From contig CAMXAU010000003.1 of the NCBI GenBank assembly GCA_947179325.1, positions 1 through 64,000 of the forward strand: a stretch of 64,000 bases of DNA. Reading direction: 5' to 3'. Source of the stretch: an uncultured Bacteroidales bacterium. GTDB taxonomy: Bacteria > Bacteroidota > Bacteroidia > Bacteroidales > UBA932. Below are positions 48,462 through 57,992 of the stretch, piece after piece. The position numbers were made by a program, and so were the translations under genes. Under the pieces are notes generated by a model, which was not told the DNA's origin, made no database searches, and was given only the letters and a program-made list of their open reading frames with translations. How positions within the stretch are numbered: the stretch's first letter is position 1; the number at the start of each line of letters is the position of its first letter.

Positions 48462-49157
48462 CTATAGCAGCAGTCCAGCAATTTCACTGAATGATGCAAC
48501 ACGCATGAGGTGGTCATGATCATATTCATCAATCACCTCATGCTGCCATGTATATTTAAAGGGGATATGAATACCATATCCTCCGATTTCCAGGACAGGG
48601 GCGATATCAGACTTGAATGAATTTCCGACCATAAGGAACTCTTCAGGCGCAACCCCCATACGGCAGCAAAGGCTCATGTATTCACGGACAGTCTTATTGG
48701 ATGTGATCTCTGCATGTTCAAAATATCTTTCCAGGCCTGAACGGGCAAGCTTGTTCTGCTGGTCCAGCAAATCACCTTTGGTAAATACAACAATCCTGTA
48801 TTCTCCAGATGCCACCAGCTTTTCAAGTACCTCCCGTACTCCAGGAAGCGGCTCGGCAGACATTTTCAGGACAGACTTCCCTGCATTGAGCACCTGCGCC
48901 AACATATCTCCTGAAAGCCTGTTGCCGCTGACCTCAAGAGCAGTCTCCAGAAGAGATATTGTGAATGCCTTTGCCCCATATCCAAGCTCTGCCATATTCC
49001 TAATCTCGGTCTTCAGCAATGCTGCCGATATCTCCTCAACCGTACCATATCCAGAAAGGACGGAACATAACACTTTCTCAGCATTATCATAATATGACTG
49101 GTTGTCCCAAAGAGTATCGTCTGCATCGAATGCTATCAGCTTTATCTTTTCTTTCAT
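48462..49157 (-). CDS. HAD family hydrolase
   Basis: This encodes a 231-aa haloacid-dehalogenase-fold enzyme. Motif I is AFDADDTLWDN (nucleophile and acid Asp), motif II VVFTKGD, motif III lysine NKTVREY, and motif IV MVGNSFKSDIAP. The cap is a small helical type (C1), as in phosphoglycolate phosphatase-like enzymes; the substrate is unknown. The ATG at 49157 opens on the family N-terminus. It is convergent with the Rpn gene across an 87-bp gap. Confidence 0.87.
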   Translation of the reverse strand: MKEKIKLIAFDADDTLWDNQSYYDNAEKVLCSVLSGYGTVEEISAALLKTEIRNMAELGYGAKAFTISLLETALEVSGNRLSGDMLAQVLNAGKSVLKMSAEPLPGVREVLEKLVASGEYRIVVFTKGDLLDQQNKLARSGLERYFEHAEITSNKTVREYMSLCCRMGVAPEEFLMVGNSFKSDIAPVLEIGGYGIHIPFKYTWQHEVIDEYDHDHLMRVASFSEIAGLLL

Positions 49158-49299
49158 GATGTGCCACAATTTAAAGTCCCGTTTTAGTTTCATATTGTCT
49201 ACAGGTCGGCCAGGGCCGGGCCCAACAAAGACGTCCCAAGATTATTCAATCACAAACACAGGGTTTTGCAGGTGAGCCCATATATGCATAGACACATAC

Positions 49300-49315
49300 T
49301 TTTGCTGGTAATCCA
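49300..49315 (-). repeat. 16-bp inverted repeat, right copy
   Basis: This is the exact reverse complement of 46984-46999. It lies between the HAD gene and the tRNA, in about 210 bp that otherwise hold only the tRNA terminator. Confidence 0.35.
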
Positions 49316-49368
49316 AACACTGGTTTTGGTGGTCCTCCATTATACCCGTACCGGCAACAGCAGAGCTA

Positions 49369-49400
49369 CAAAAAAATAGGACAACCCTGATGGATTGTCC
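49369..49400 (-). terminator. Terminator of initiator tRNA gene
   Basis: On the minus strand, GGACAATCC (49400-49392) pairs with GGGTTGTCC (49387-49379) around a 4-nt loop with one G-U pair, followed by TATTTTTTT. It begins 5 bp after the tRNA CCA end. Confidence 0.85.
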
Positions 49401-49404
49401 TGCT

Positions 49405-49480
49405 TGGTAGCGGGGGAAGGACTCGAACCTCCGGCCTCCGGGTTATGAGCCCGACGAGCTACCAACTGCTCTACCCCGCG
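49405..49480 (-). tRNA. Initiator tRNA-Met (anticodon CAU)
   Basis: A 76-nt cloverleaf with encoded CCA. The anticodon loop is CTCATAA. The anticodon stem has three consecutive G-C pairs (GGG:CCC) and the acceptor begins with an unpaired position 1 (C1 opposite U72), both marks of initiator tRNA. The D loop AGTTGGTA and T loop TTCGAGT are normal. Confidence 0.95.
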
Positions 49481-49491
49481 ATATTGGACTG

Positions 49492-49522
49492 CAAATATAC
49501 GAACGATTTTTAAAACTCCAAA
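49492..49522 (-). promoter_or_regulatory. Promoter of initiator tRNA
   Basis: On the minus strand, TTTG (49522-49519) and TATATTTG (49499-49492) are 19 nt apart. RNA would start near 49485, five bases before the mature tRNA. Confidence 0.75.
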
Positions 49523-49667
49523 ATTATTTTCGTTTTTTTAGATATTTTTTGTCTGTTTCCTTTAAGTTTCCATTTTCCGAGTGGCATAGTTATGTCCATT
49601 TCTCTCTATATATCCCATGATTTTCCATATAATGACAGAGCCATGCGTTATAAACAGACAAGGAAAA

Positions 49668-49715
49668 GACTCTCACCTTGTCATTGAACAAGAATCATTG
49701 ACAAAGGCAAGAGTC
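49668..49715 (-). terminator. Terminator of the SusCD operon
   Basis: An imperfect 16-bp stem, GACTCTCACCTTGTCA (49668-49683) and TGACAAAGGCAAGAGTC (49699-49715), is followed on the minus strand by TTTTCCTT. It lies about 25 bp after the last gene of the locus. Confidence 0.6.
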
Positions 49716-49739
49716 AAGTGCAAGCTGTTTACTGATAGG

Positions 49740-50993
49740 CTACTCCTCTTTCTCTGAGCCCCACTCTACTGTAACAGTATTTGATATTATCAGGTCTCTT
49801 CCATTTCCTGAATAGTCTCTTAGGGTGCTTCCGCTGCCCTCATTTACTTTCCAGTAGACATACATGTCGGACTTAGAAGGGTTTGCCACAGTCTTGAGGT
49901 TAGCTTTGATTTCATCCTGTGTAAGGACTTTGTTCCACATGCGTATTTCACCAAGTAGACCATCGAAGGAGAATTTCACATTATCATATCCGAACTGCAT
50001 TCCAGTCAGCGTATAGCCTACCTGGAAGCCCTGTGACGACTCTGTCCCGAAGCGTTTTGTCGGTTTTGCAGAAGCCATGAGTTCTCCGTCAAGATAATAC
50101 TGATAGGCGACTTCCTCATTCTGCCCTGTCATCGAGCCATCGCATGTGATTGTTATCGTATGCCACATATTGGGTGCAATCTCGTCCTCCTCCAGAGGCT
50201 TGGTCGTCAGAGTGAGGTCACACTGGCGGTTACCGAATCCTGACCGCATCGCTGAACCGAGATAACGAAGTTCCATACCGCTGAAAGCGGCATTGTTCTC
50301 ATTCTTGTCCTTGCCTGTCCATGTTCCTATATAGCTGATTTCACCGTCGTCAGCATGCCAGCCGTAAGGATATATACGCACTTCAAAGGTATGGGTATTA
50401 TCCCCCATGTCCACAACCTCATTTCCGGATATGATGCCTTTTGCGCCCATCATGTCCTTCATCTTTATGCCAGGTGTTGACAGGTCAAGCCAGTCACACT
50501 CCAGGACTACATAATGGGGATTGTTTACAACAGTGAACTTATCTGCAAGATTTGCCTCAACAGAAACTGCTATTGGAAGGACATACACCCTGCCAGCTTC
50601 AAGCCCTACGGTACTCCCGGAAAGAGTCACCGTAAGATCATTTGAGACAGTCTTGCCTGCTGCAACAAGGAAGCTTGCTCCAGAGAGTTCATAGGCACTT
50701 GACGGAAGCAGGACAGCATCTGCATTATATGCAGAATTATATGCATCCACATAGCTTTCATCAACTTTTGCATCGCAAATAAGTGTCTCGTCAGCCGTAG
50801 CAGACAATGTGACATTGACAATATCAGCCGCCTTTGCGACAAGGTCATCTGTCTTGAATTTAACAGGAGAGCCTGTAACAGTAACTGTAATCTTGCCGTT
50901 AGCACCATTTCCTGTTTCACCGTCCTTCGAACAAGCCGCGAATGCAAGGATTCCAGCAGAAAGGACAAACATGAGTCTTGAAATCTTTTTCAT
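49740..50993 (-). CDS. DUF1735/LamG-domain surface lipoprotein (second)
   Basis: This encodes a 417-aa lipoprotein (AFAAC lipobox). The N-terminal half carries a DUF1735-like beta domain (DAKVDESYVDAYNSAYN and YVLPIAVSV) and the C-terminal half a LamG/concanavalin-A-like fold (TFEVRIYPYGW, NMWHTITITCDG, YYLDGELMA, LLGEIRMWNKVLTQDEI). It resembles the glycan-binding lipoproteins found with GH18 genes in N-glycan loci. It is paralogous to the preceding gene. The start ATG 50993 is set by the signal peptide. It is the last gene before the terminator at 49668-49715. Confidence 0.82.
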   Translation of the reverse strand: MKKISRLMFVLSAGILAFAACSKDGETGNGANGKITVTVTGSPVKFKTDDLVAKAADIVNVTLSATADETLICDAKVDESYVDAYNSAYNADAVLLPSSAYELSGASFLVAAGKTVSNDLTVTLSGSTVGLEAGRVYVLPIAVSVEANLADKFTVVNNPHYVVLECDWLDLSTPGIKMKDMMGAKGIISGNEVVDMGDNTHTFEVRIYPYGWHADDGEISYIGTWTGKDKNENNAAFSGMELRYLGSAMRSGFGNRQCDLTLTTKPLEEDEIAPNMWHTITITCDGSMTGQNEEVAYQYYLDGELMASAKPTKRFGTESSQGFQVGYTLTGMQFGYDNVKFSFDGLLGEIRMWNKVLTQDEIKANLKTVANPSKSDMYVYWKVNEGSGSTLRDYSGNGRDLIISNTVTVEWGSEKEE

Positions 50994-51039
50994 AAAATCT
51001 TGATAATTTAATTGGTTGGATATATGTTCTTTAGTGTTT

Positions 51040-52242
51040 TTATTCCACACACTTGTTGGTATCATCGTAGATCCACCCCACATTGATGCCATTCGTATAC
51101 GAAATGTCCCTATGGTTTGGAGACAGGTCATAAAAGACGTTACCATGCCCTTCATTCATCGGCCAGTAGGCTACAAGTCCTTCTGTATCCGGGTCTACAC
51201 CGCAGACACCAGCCCTGATTTCACGTGCAGTAAGCGCACGTGTCCACAGCCTCATTTCCGCAAGACGGCCATAGAACAACTGGGAACTCTGATATCCATT
51301 TGACGGCATGCCTATCTGTACCCCGTAAAGAGTATATACATAAGGGGCCACAGTCACTGAATTGTCTTTCTCCCCGTCTACATACAATGTCATTGTTGTC
51401 CCGTCATTGACAATAGCCACTGAATACCACCGTCCTGCATCAAAAAGTGTATTGGAAGACATCTTGGCCTGCTTCGTAGTTATGTGCAGCCTGTTAGGCT
51501 CGTCCGTACCCTCCCCGAAACGGATCAGGTTCTGGTCGCACTTGAAGCCACCGTCATCAATCGCCCCGCCTTCAACGGAAGTGTCATCACCGCCAAATGA
51601 GCATACTCTTGTAGTCCCGTCTGCATTCGTATCCCTGAATTTCTCAGCATATATCTTCACCTCCCACGTATATGCAGGAAGCGATGTAATCGGATTGCTG
51701 AACAAGAACTGATAGGCCATGGATGCGACACCGACATAAGGTGCATTGAAACGCAATGTCCTTGACACCTTGAGATAAATTGTACGGCTGGATTCAATTA
51801 TCCCGAAAGCACCTGACACAGATACGATTGTCACTGGTATGACATACACTCTGCCGACCACAAAACGGCTGTCATCCACAACAGACACTGTCACTGCCGT
51901 AGAGACCGCCTGCCCGGAAGCGATTGTGACTTCATCTCCTGAAATTGTATATGCCCCGTCAGGAATCGGAAAATAATTAAGCCCCATTTCCATGTTATAG
52001 CTATCTACAAGCTCCGTATCTACAGCCAGCTTGACCTGCACATCTTCAGAAGCCTTCACCGTCGATGTGACAGACACAGAATATGTTGACGGCAGTTCAT
52101 CAATCGCAAACTTTACGAGCGGGTCATTCGCTGTACCTGTAATGAAGACTGCCTCTGAGGGCAGTTCCACTTCAGTGCACGACAGCGAGACACCGCACAC
52201 TGCCGCCAATGCTGGTATAATTGCTCTTATAAAAGGTTTCAT
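51040..52242 (-). CDS. DUF1735/LamG-domain surface lipoprotein (first)
   Basis: This encodes a 400-aa lipoprotein (lipobox LSC, then TEVELPSEAVF). It has the DUF1735 pattern VDTELVDSYNMEMGLNYFPIPDGAYTIS and YVIPVTIVSVSG, then a LamG-like domain (TWEVKIYAEKF, RWYSVAIVNDGTTMTLYVDG, FYGRLAEMRLWTRALTAREI, VAYWPMNEG). It probably binds glycan at the cell surface and hands it to SusD or the GH18 enzyme; this is inferred. It lies 24 bp after the GH18 gene. Confidence 0.82.
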   Translation of the reverse strand: MKPFIRAIIPALAAVCGVSLSCTEVELPSEAVFITGTANDPLVKFAIDELPSTYSVSVTSTVKASEDVQVKLAVDTELVDSYNMEMGLNYFPIPDGAYTISGDEVTIASGQAVSTAVTVSVVDDSRFVVGRVYVIPVTIVSVSGAFGIIESSRTIYLKVSRTLRFNAPYVGVASMAYQFLFSNPITSLPAYTWEVKIYAEKFRDTNADGTTRVCSFGGDDTSVEGGAIDDGGFKCDQNLIRFGEGTDEPNRLHITTKQAKMSSNTLFDAGRWYSVAIVNDGTTMTLYVDGEKDNSVTVAPYVYTLYGVQIGMPSNGYQSSQLFYGRLAEMRLWTRALTAREIRAGVCGVDPDTEGLVAYWPMNEGHGNVFYDLSPNHRDISYTNGINVGWIYDDTNKCVE

Positions 52243-52266
52243 ACTGTTTTATTCTTTGATTTATTT

Positions 52267-53307
52267 CTATTTTCCAGCCGGGTTCTGCTCCTGTATGCCC
52301 CTCCTCAGGGAGTAATAAGGAATGGCAACGGTCTCCTTGTCACCTATTGAAGAATTTGCAGGCCTTGTCGTATTATACTCATATTCGAAATAGTAGCCTC
52401 CAAAGCCTCCCTTACGTCCCTGGGACGGATTCCATCGTGCCATTCCGATGACAGAATACAGAGGATTGCCCCACGAGTCCACATTGTTCCCGTCAGCCTC
52501 GGTAAACGGCACCCCTCCTGTCTCCCAATACCAGCCCATCTGTTCAGTTGCCACAAATTTCCCTGGAGGACACCAGCCGCTGATACCGTCATAAGAGCTC
52601 TGCAATGCTGCTGCTGAGTTCTTGCCATAGCACTGACGCACGAAATAGTCCACATAAGGCTCTGTCTCCGCCGGAGGAGTCTGACTGTAGAAATCCACAA
52701 TAAGAAGCTTACCCGTACCCGACTGCGGCCCGAAATACTGCCCGAGGACCTTTATGAATTTCGTGAAATTATCATTCTGCAGCCAGTCCCCTTCCGGCTC
52801 ATAGTCAAGGTCCAGTCCATCCAGGTTGTTTCTCAGGACACAACGGGCAAGCCATGTAGCATATTCCTCAATCCCTGCATCCGACTTGTCATATCCTGTC
52901 CCGGCGATACGGCAGATCTTGCACATGACGAAGCGCGTCCCTTTAAGTTCCCTTGTCTTTATCAGGTCCGCATACGCATTCGGAAGATATTTTTCATTCC
53001 ATTCATTCGTCTCCACATCCGCAGGATTATCTGACGGGATTGCACTCCACAGGCTTACGATGTCCAGGCTGTCCGGAAGTCCGGAAAAATGCGACCCCAT
53101 GGACACAGAGGCGTCAGAAGTGTATCCGGCATACCATCCAAAACAGATTGAATGGTCCGACTTCTTGTATTCCCTCAAGTTTGCATAATATTCATCGCTA
53201 TATGAATTCGGCACCTGTACCGGAACTCTTTCAAGTTCAAGACATGATATGCACACTGCCGCACAGAAGGCAAAGGCAGCTATTGTTCTATAATTTACAT
53301 TTTTCAT
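52267..53307 (-). CDS. GH18 surface endo-beta-N-acetylglucosaminidase-like lipoprotein
   Basis: This encodes a 346-aa lipoprotein (lipobox ISC). The GH18 catalytic motif DxxDxDxE is complete: DGLDLDYE at 163-170, with E170 as the acid. GFYGWYAGY-like start (CFGWYAGYTSD) and LWSAIPSDNP fit the EndoF/EndoBT subgroup. In Bacteroides such enzymes cut the chitobiose core of N-glycans. Neighbours (SusCD before, DUF1735/LamG pair after) reproduce the known N-glycan locus pattern, so a host N-glycan substrate is likely but not proven; chitinase activity is possible. Confidence 0.85.
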   Translation of the reverse strand: MKNVNYRTIAAFAFCAAVCISCLELERVPVQVPNSYSDEYYANLREYKKSDHSICFGWYAGYTSDASVSMGSHFSGLPDSLDIVSLWSAIPSDNPADVETNEWNEKYLPNAYADLIKTRELKGTRFVMCKICRIAGTGYDKSDAGIEEYATWLARCVLRNNLDGLDLDYEPEGDWLQNDNFTKFIKVLGQYFGPQSGTGKLLIVDFYSQTPPAETEPYVDYFVRQCYGKNSAAALQSSYDGISGWCPPGKFVATEQMGWYWETGGVPFTEADGNNVDSWGNPLYSVIGMARWNPSQGRKGGFGGYYFEYEYNTTRPANSSIGDKETVAIPYYSLRRGIQEQNPAGK

Positions 53308-53318
53308 ATCCTATATGT

Positions 53319-54911
53319 TTATCTGGCATCCCACCATAGTCTTGTCCCGGGATTATCCGGTCCACCAAGAAGCGCGATACCGTTCTGCAGTTCTGCATAA
53401 TTTGTATTGTATTCTGATTCCGGGAACGCAAGACGCCGGATCTGCAGATTGTCATCCACACAGCCTCCATTGCTCTCATTCACGCACACCGGGAAAACCT
53501 TCGGATAACCAGTACGCCTGAACTCAGTCCACGCTTCCTGCCCAACAGGGAAAAGTGCAATATATTTCTGTGTAATAATTCGTTCAAGCTTGGTTTCATC
53601 ATCTGCGGCATCATCCCATGATATCGTTATGTCGCCCATGGCATTCTTTGAATATGAGGACGTAACAGGATCCGTATAGTCAGCTGGAGTCGAGACCCTG
53701 TCAAGCAGATATTCCTCTGCACCGCCCACATTGTTTTCCGAGAAAGACATTTTCACGCCCTCTTCATAGAATGAAGCCGCTGTTCCACCAACATCCCAGC
53801 CCCTGAGAGCAGCCTCAGCAAGCAGGAAATATGTTTCAGAAGCCCTCATCCATACGACATCGGCAGTACTTCCGGTAACAGGTATCGAGAATTTGCAAGA
53901 AGTGACATATCCCTCTTCGGGAGCATAGCTGTTTTTCAGGATTGTGTTTGCCATACCGGCCCGGATGCCCTGGTAGCCCCCCGAAGTACATTCATGGAAC
54001 CAGGCCTTGAGACGAGGGTCATTGTAGCCAGTCATATAAGACTGCAGAGTAGCCCCAAGCCTGAGATCACCCCATCCGGCTACGATATAGACAGGACTTT
54101 CGTAATTATCTATAGGAGTAATATGCTGAAGCCTGGCGAATTCATCCGCACGGACCATCATCCCGCCAGGATCCGAGGCCGCCGCCTCAGCTTCCACCCT
54201 CGCCTTCACTGGATCAGAATATGCTATATGCATCGCAAGGCGCAAGCGCAGCGTATTCGCAAATTTCACCCATTTAGAGATATCTCCACGATACACACAG
54301 TCATAGTCGGCGAAAAGCGTCTGGCCTCCTGCTGCATATGGATAAAGCACCTCTACGGCTGAGGAGAGTTCCTCGAAAAACCTGTAGTACACATCTTTCT
54401 GTGAATCATACCGTACCTCGTCACCGACACCGAAATCAAGATAAGGGATAGGTCCATATGTATCCGTGACACGATGCATGGCTGCAACCTTGAGAATCTG
54501 CGCCAGCGCAAAACGGGGGTCAGAGTCATCCCCTATCGCAAGCTTCAGCATCCTCCATGCGTTCATTGTCCGAGAATAGTTCGTGGTAAACATGTCCCCG
54601 TACCAGCTGGCCTTGCTCCAGCTATACCTTGTACAGGAGTTTATGTCAGGTGCAGGAAATCCCCAATAGCCGACAAAGGCATCGCCTCCCATCATCTCTA
54701 CAGTCTGGTAACGGTCAGTGCCGATGCCAGCTCCAGGCTGAGCAACAACCAGTACATTCTGCTCCATCTGCAGGAAATTGGCGCCAGTCCTCGCATTGTC
54801 CCAGTCAATCTGCTCTTCCGTGGCCTCGTTTGGATTGGTATTGAACCTCTCGAAGCCTGACGTACAACCGGCCATGATGGCCAGACAGCTCAACAAATAT
54901 CTGTATTTCAT
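53319..54911 (-). CDS. SusD/RagB-like nutrient-binding lipoprotein (SusD-like_2)
   Basis: This encodes a 530-aa lipoprotein (lipobox AGC). It has the SusD-like_2 start FERFNTNPNEATEEQ and TPR-like helices (RMLKLAIGDDSDPRFALAQILKVAAMHRVTDTYGPIPYLDF), and a C-terminal EAWTEFRRTGYPKVFPV. SusD caps the SusC channel and binds oligosaccharides. It starts 14 bp after susC and ends 11 bp before the GH18 gene. Confidence 0.94.
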   Translation of the reverse strand: MKYRYLLSCLAIMAGCTSGFERFNTNPNEATEEQIDWDNARTGANFLQMEQNVLVVAQPGAGIGTDRYQTVEMMGGDAFVGYWGFPAPDINSCTRYSWSKASWYGDMFTTNYSRTMNAWRMLKLAIGDDSDPRFALAQILKVAAMHRVTDTYGPIPYLDFGVGDEVRYDSQKDVYYRFFEELSSAVEVLYPYAAGGQTLFADYDCVYRGDISKWVKFANTLRLRLAMHIAYSDPVKARVEAEAAASDPGGMMVRADEFARLQHITPIDNYESPVYIVAGWGDLRLGATLQSYMTGYNDPRLKAWFHECTSGGYQGIRAGMANTILKNSYAPEEGYVTSCKFSIPVTGSTADVVWMRASETYFLLAEAALRGWDVGGTAASFYEEGVKMSFSENNVGGAEEYLLDRVSTPADYTDPVTSSYSKNAMGDITISWDDAADDETKLERIITQKYIALFPVGQEAWTEFRRTGYPKVFPVCVNESNGGCVDDNLQIRRLAFPESEYNTNYAELQNGIALLGGPDNPGTRLWWDAR

Positions 54912-54925
54912 GGTAATCTGTAGTA

Positions 54926-57900
54926 TTAAAGGGTTATTTTGACCGAGAACCCTATATTTCTCAGGCTCGGCTGCATAAAATAGTCAATAGCCTGGTTATA
55001 GGTTCCTGTGCTGGCCGTCACCTCCGGATCAAACGGGGCACTGCAATAGATCATCAGGAGATTCTTCCCGAATACAGAGAGATTGACATTCCGGATTGAC
55101 TTTATATATTTTGAGACAGGGATGTCATAACCGACAGACATTTCACCAAGACGTACATTAGTCAGGGAATAGACATAGTATGCCCCTATGAAATTAGCTC
55201 CATTGCCACCTATCGTCTGATACCAGGTCTGGGCATCAACAGAGTACCTGTCATTCACCTGTACGCCTCCGTCAGTCCTTGCCTTCGCTGTATCTTCTGA
55301 AACGCCGTAGTAATCAAGCACAGCCTGTGTCGCGGAGACTCCCACGCCACCGATTCTCGCGTTTATCATGAATGACAGCGAAAGCCCTTTCCAGGCAAGG
55401 ATGTTACGCCATGACAAAGTACAGTCCGGATTGGAGGTCCCTGCCTTCACCCACTCATTCCTCATGGTTTCCATTGCATTCGTCATGCTGTTGACCCAGA
55501 CATAGCCATGCTCATCAGTACGCATCTTGTTGACATAGATATCCCCCATTGTACCGCCTATAGACAGCATCTGCTTGACTCCTCCGAGATTATAGACATC
55601 CATATGGTCAAGCTTTACCGTAACGCCAAGTGCATCATTGGTATATGACGGAAGCAGCTGGTCCACCCTGTTGCGGTTGAGAGTATAGAGGAGAGTCGAG
55701 CCCCAATGGAACTCACCGAAGTCAAAAGCGGAATTAAGGGAAGCCTCTATACCCCTGTTGGTGACCTCGCCAGCATTCACATAAAGCTTTGTATACCCGG
55801 TAGTTGACGAGATAGACGGACTGAAAAGCTGGTTATATGTACGGGAGATGTAGCCTGTGACATCCAGCGTCAGCCTGTTCTCAAAAAAACCGAGATTGAC
55901 CCCAGCCTCCCACGACTTGGTCCTTTCAGGCTGCAGGTCCACCGCCGGGAAATACGAGCTGGTGCTCAATCCTCCGGCTAAAGGATATGTCGTCAGAGCC
56001 ATGAAACGCTCAGGAGCATTTCCCACCTCACTATACGACACCCTGACTTTCGCCAGCGATATGGCTTTCGACTTCCTCCCTATCATCTCTGTTATTATAG
56101 CAGAGGCTCCGACAGACGGATATACTATTGACCTATGTTTCGTATAGGCAAGGGCGGACATCCAGTCATTACGCACCGAGGCGTCGACATAAACCATGCT
56201 CCTGTATCCAAGGGAGACTGTTGCGAACAACGAGTTTGTCCTGTCATGCCAGTCATTCTGTTTATATGTAAACTTGCCTGCCGTATTGACATTCGCGGCA
56301 GTAAATACATTCGGCAATGTCAGGAGTCCTCCACCTGAAGACAATTCACTGTGCACAAGGTCAAGCATACTCGCGCCGGCAACAGCCGTAAGGCTTATCG
56401 CGTCGTCAAGGAAATATTTATTGACATTCGCCATTACATCGGCATATATCTGCGTATTGCAGATCTCACTCCCCAGATACGAGCCCCTGGTGGAGTTCTC
56501 GGAGAGAACAGACATCGTGGAGGCATACATCCTTTTTTCGCTGCTTATGTCCTCCCTGTCATATTTAGTGCGGGCAGACAGTTCAAGCCAGCCTGTCGCC
56601 TTATATTTAATGGAAGCACCGAGCAGGAAACGATCCTTGGAAGTGTTGTACATGTTGCGGTTGGTGATCCACCATGGATTCTGCATAGACAGCCCATTGT
56701 CTCCAAGAGGCCAGAACTGCGTCATTATATTCCTGCCAATATCATATCGTTCATAATATTTGTACTTCTCTATGTCATCCCCTCTCGGGAAGAGATAGAC
56801 AGGAACCAGAGGATTGGCATATTCTCCCTGCGAGAGCATGTTCTGCTCCCTTACCCTGGTGTACATGGCACTGAGGTCCAAAGTAAAGCGCCCATCAAGG
56901 AACTCGGATGTATTACGACCGGTGAAAGTATACCTGTCAAGAGTATTGTTCTGGATAATGCCTCTCGAATTGACCGCACCGGCAGAAAGATATGTCTGGT
57001 TCTTCTGGTTTCCCGTAGAAAGGCTTATCGTATTCGATTCATTGTACCCCGTCTGGAAAAAGTCCTTCACGTCGTAACCGGAGGCCGTTGACATCTTTAC
57101 AGTATTCCAGCTCATCCATTCCCCTGTCTCCGAGCCATACTCATTCTGGAAACGCGGCAGGATAAACGGGTCATAGAACGATGTACTGTTGGCATACGAG
57201 AGAGAGAGACGCCCTGCAGCACCTTTCCTTGTTGTAATCAGGACAACGCCATTGGCCGCGGCTGAGCCATAGAGGGCAGCAGCCGCAGAACCGTTAAGCA
57301 CAGAAATAGACTCAATGTCATCTGCATTAATCTGGGACATGACATCACCAGTCTGCCCGGCTCCAGTATACTGGTCTCCCGGCTGCTCTGAAGCGACATT
57401 GGAGACAGGTATTCCATCCACGACATAAAGGGCATTATTGTTGCCGGAAATGGATTTGGTCCCCCTCATCACGACACGTGTTCCGCCACCGATTCCCGAA
57501 GCCCCGGAATTTATCTGCACTCCGGCAACTTTTCCGCCAAGGCCAGACATGATATTCACGTCCTTTGCAATGGCAAGGGCATCTCCATCTATTTTCTGGA
57601 CATTGTACGACAAGGATTTACTTTCACGGCTTATACCGAGTGCCGTGACCACGACCTCATCAAGAAAGAGGGATTCATCCTCAAGGACGATGGTAAGGTT
57701 GCCGGATGCCCCGGCCTTGACCGCAGTATCCCTGTAGCTCATGCAGCTGACAACAAGAATATCCGAGTTGCCGGCTGACACAATAAATCTGCCATCAGCA
57801 CCGGTCATGACACCGGCACCTGTGGCCTGGTTAAGTACAAATGCCCCAGCGACAGGCGAATTGCCGGAATCCACGACGATTCCTGCTACATCCCTGACCT

Positions 57901-57976
57901 GCGCTGATGCAGGCAGGATGCAGACAAGGCAAGACACCGCAAGAAGCAGCTGCCTTTTCAGTTGTTTTATCAGCAT
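54926..57976 (-). CDS. SusC/RagA-family TonB-linked outer-membrane transporter
   Basis: This encodes a 1016-aa protein. A signal peptide (LLAVSCLVCILPASAQ) is followed by a carboxypeptidase-regulatory domain (VAGIVVDSGNSPVAGAFV), then a plug domain with DEVVVTALGISRESKSLSYNVQKI and VVDGIPVSN, and a 22-strand barrel. It imports oligosaccharides with TonB and SusD. The start is ATG 57976; in-frame codons up to 58138 overlap fucI and lack a signal sequence. It lies 16 bp after fucI, so metabolic and import genes share one transcript. Confidence 0.95.
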   Translation of the reverse strand: MLIKQLKRQLLLAVSCLVCILPASAQVRDVAGIVVDSGNSPVAGAFVLNQATGAGVMTGADGRFIVSAGNSDILVVSCMSYRDTAVKAGASGNLTIVLEDESLFLDEVVVTALGISRESKSLSYNVQKIDGDALAIAKDVNIMSGLGGKVAGVQINSGASGIGGGTRVVMRGTKSISGNNNALYVVDGIPVSNVASEQPGDQYTGAGQTGDVMSQINADDIESISVLNGSAAAALYGSAAANGVVLITTRKGAAGRLSLSYANSTSFYDPFILPRFQNEYGSETGEWMSWNTVKMSTASGYDVKDFFQTGYNESNTISLSTGNQKNQTYLSAGAVNSRGIIQNNTLDRYTFTGRNTSEFLDGRFTLDLSAMYTRVREQNMLSQGEYANPLVPVYLFPRGDDIEKYKYYERYDIGRNIMTQFWPLGDNGLSMQNPWWITNRNMYNTSKDRFLLGASIKYKATGWLELSARTKYDREDISSEKRMYASTMSVLSENSTRGSYLGSEICNTQIYADVMANVNKYFLDDAISLTAVAGASMLDLVHSELSSGGGLLTLPNVFTAANVNTAGKFTYKQNDWHDRTNSLFATVSLGYRSMVYVDASVRNDWMSALAYTKHRSIVYPSVGASAIITEMIGRKSKAISLAKVRVSYSEVGNAPERFMALTTYPLAGGLSTSSYFPAVDLQPERTKSWEAGVNLGFFENRLTLDVTGYISRTYNQLFSPSISSTTGYTKLYVNAGEVTNRGIEASLNSAFDFGEFHWGSTLLYTLNRNRVDQLLPSYTNDALGVTVKLDHMDVYNLGGVKQMLSIGGTMGDIYVNKMRTDEHGYVWVNSMTNAMETMRNEWVKAGTSNPDCTLSWRNILAWKGLSLSFMINARIGGVGVSATQAVLDYYGVSEDTAKARTDGGVQVNDRYSVDAQTWYQTIGGNGANFIGAYYVYSLTNVRLGEMSVGYDIPVSKYIKSIRNVNLSVFGKNLLMIYCSAPFDPEVTASTGTYNQAIDYFMQPSLRNIGFSVKITL

Positions 57977-57992
57977 TGTGTTTTTATTTTGG

